Shown in pieces: positions 63,371 through 64,000 of a stretch of DNA of 64,000 bases (the first letter of the stretch is position 1; each line of letters starts with the position of its first letter). Source of the stretch: Robiginitomaculum sp. (lineage in GTDB: Bacteria; Pseudomonadota; Alphaproteobacteria; Caulobacterales; Maricaulaceae); the NCBI GenBank assembly GCA_021776635.1, contig JAJFFN010000024.1, forward strand, positions 1 through 64,000. The letters are read 5' to 3'. The position numbers and the translations under genes are program-made. The notes under the pieces were generated by a model. That model saw nothing but the letters and a program-made list of their open reading frames with translations. It was not told the DNA's origin and did no database searches.

Positions 63371-64000
63371 GATAGCTCACCAGTGTCTTCAACATTCCAT
63401 TCATCAATTTCTCTGGGCATATAAAAATATGCCAACCATAAACCAAGAGTGGAAAACCCAACAATGTACCTGATAAAATCATTGGTAATTAATTGACGCC
63501 CATAACCTTCGAGAAGGCCCGCCAAGAATAACATTATTACAACACCACCGAGAACAATCGCAGCTTCAGAGCCAGCTGAACTGGCGGCTTCCATTCGACT
63601 TTTTTTACCGGGAAATGCAAGGCTCCAACCTATATTCATGCCTGCGGCTCCGGCTAAAATGATAGCAAATATTTCTGTAGCACCGTGAATAATCAACCAG
63701 CCACCAACTTCAAACCCTAAACCCTTGTCTACAAATAAAGCCACAAATGCACCAAGCGTACAGCCATTATATAAAATTAGCACGACGGACGGTATTGCAA
63801 ATGCAAAGCCTAATGCAAAAGCAAGAATTGCAATGCGGGCATTGTGGGAAAATAAGAAGCTAGCAAAGGCGGTCAATCCGCTTTCATCCCCGCTATGATA
63901 TAGTGTCTCGCGCAGTTCTATTGTTGTGCTTGCTGGTGTTCTCGTGTCCATCAAACTTTCAGGAATGAAGGAAAAATACCAATCCATATTGGTGCGGACC
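63367..64000 (-). CDS. SpoIIM-like membrane protein, cut by window end
   Basis: At least 211 residues are visible with several hydrophobic helices: FLFSHNARIAILAFALGFAF, LILYNGCTLGAFVALF and the GGWLIIHGATEIFAIILAGAAG segment, as in the stage II sporulation protein M (DUF95) family of non-sporulating bacteria. The frame stays open past the ATG at 63987 to the window edge (codons VRTN precede DWYFSFIPESL, which matches the middle of family members), so the real start lies beyond the window. Pairs with the RDD gene. Confidence 0.85.
   Translation of the reverse strand, partial: VRTNMDWYFSFIPESLMDTRTPASTTIELRETLYHSGDESGLTAFASFLFSHNARIAILAFALGFAFAIPSVVLILYNGCTLGAFVALFVDKGLGFEVGGWLIIHGATEIFAIILAGAAGMNIGWSLAFPGKKSRMEAASSAGSEAAIVLGGVVIMLFLAGLLEGYGRQLITNDFIRYIVGFSTLGLWLAYFYMPREIDEWNVEDTGELS

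Noticed and set aside
1-64000. CRISPR arrays, prophage, conjugation genes
   Set aside because: No regularly spaced repeats, no phage structural or transfer genes seen.

Overview
The window is chromosomal DNA of an AT-rich alphaproteobacterium. The clues are a long two-module dCTP deaminase, an AccD without its zinc-ribbon cysteines, DUF3126 and DUF2336 proteins, an arginine succinyltransferase set, a glutathione-dependent formaldehyde pathway and an RDD/SpoIIM-like pair. The many secreted peptidases and the low G+C would suit a marine Hyphomonadales/Maricaulales-type bacterium, but that is inference; no rRNA is present. Genes are dense and most gaps are short.

Layout. 1-5.3 kb is accessory: a 299-bp inverted-repeat element, a large secreted repeat/coiled-coil protein, a 1.64-kb IS1-like element with terminal repeats and an 8-bp target duplication (decayed transposase, ImmA/IrrE-like passenger and two small genes), short tandem repeats, a DoxX-like gene and a decayed duplicate of a nearby membrane gene. 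5.3-14.7 kb holds a DUF393/membrane pair, an M1-M28-PDZ lipoprotein peptidase, apaG, dcd, an S9 peptidase and an SDR. 14.7-17.7 kb is regulatory: a perfect 19-bp palindrome before a damaged ArsR-like gene, a radical SAM gene, and an XRE/membrane-protein operon behind three direct repeats. 17.7-36.5 kb is mostly housekeeping: 5-formyl-THF cyclo-ligase, YmdB-type phosphoesterase, lon, tRNA-Val, an interrupted nadV, ssb, a hybrid histidine kinase, gyrA, coaD, two cyclophilins, queA, tgt, tRNA-Lys and an OmpA-family porin. 36.6-41.8 kb is an arginine catabolic operon (M20 peptidase-astA-astD-astB). 41.9-49.1 kb has DUF2336, a LOG-family enzyme, an Ig-like/LysM-like protein and an RND pump. 49.3-56.8 kb covers acyl-CoA metabolism (pccB, a small gene, pccA, folC, accD). 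56.8-60.1 kb holds the formaldehyde genes fghA and adhC, separated by a Phd/ParE module and a broken third gene. 60.3-64 kb has queF, cysE, DUF3126, gamma-carbonic anhydrase, RDD and SpoIIM-like genes; the last runs off the end.

How the genes work together. queA, tgt and queF belong to queuosine synthesis, and Tgt has lost two of its three zinc cysteines. astA, astB and astD supply three of the five arginine succinyltransferase steps, with the M20 peptidase a candidate for a missing one. AdhC and FghA detoxify formaldehyde through glutathione. PccA/PccB carboxylate propionyl-CoA; AccD and FolC serve fatty acid and folate synthesis.

Best candidates for something new: the repeat-controlled XRE/membrane operon (16.3-17.7 kb), the IS1-like unit carrying an ImmA-like gene, the three-gene toxin-antitoxin-plus-decayed-partner block, the zinc-site-defective Tgt and the M1-M28-PDZ fusion. 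None was checked against a database.
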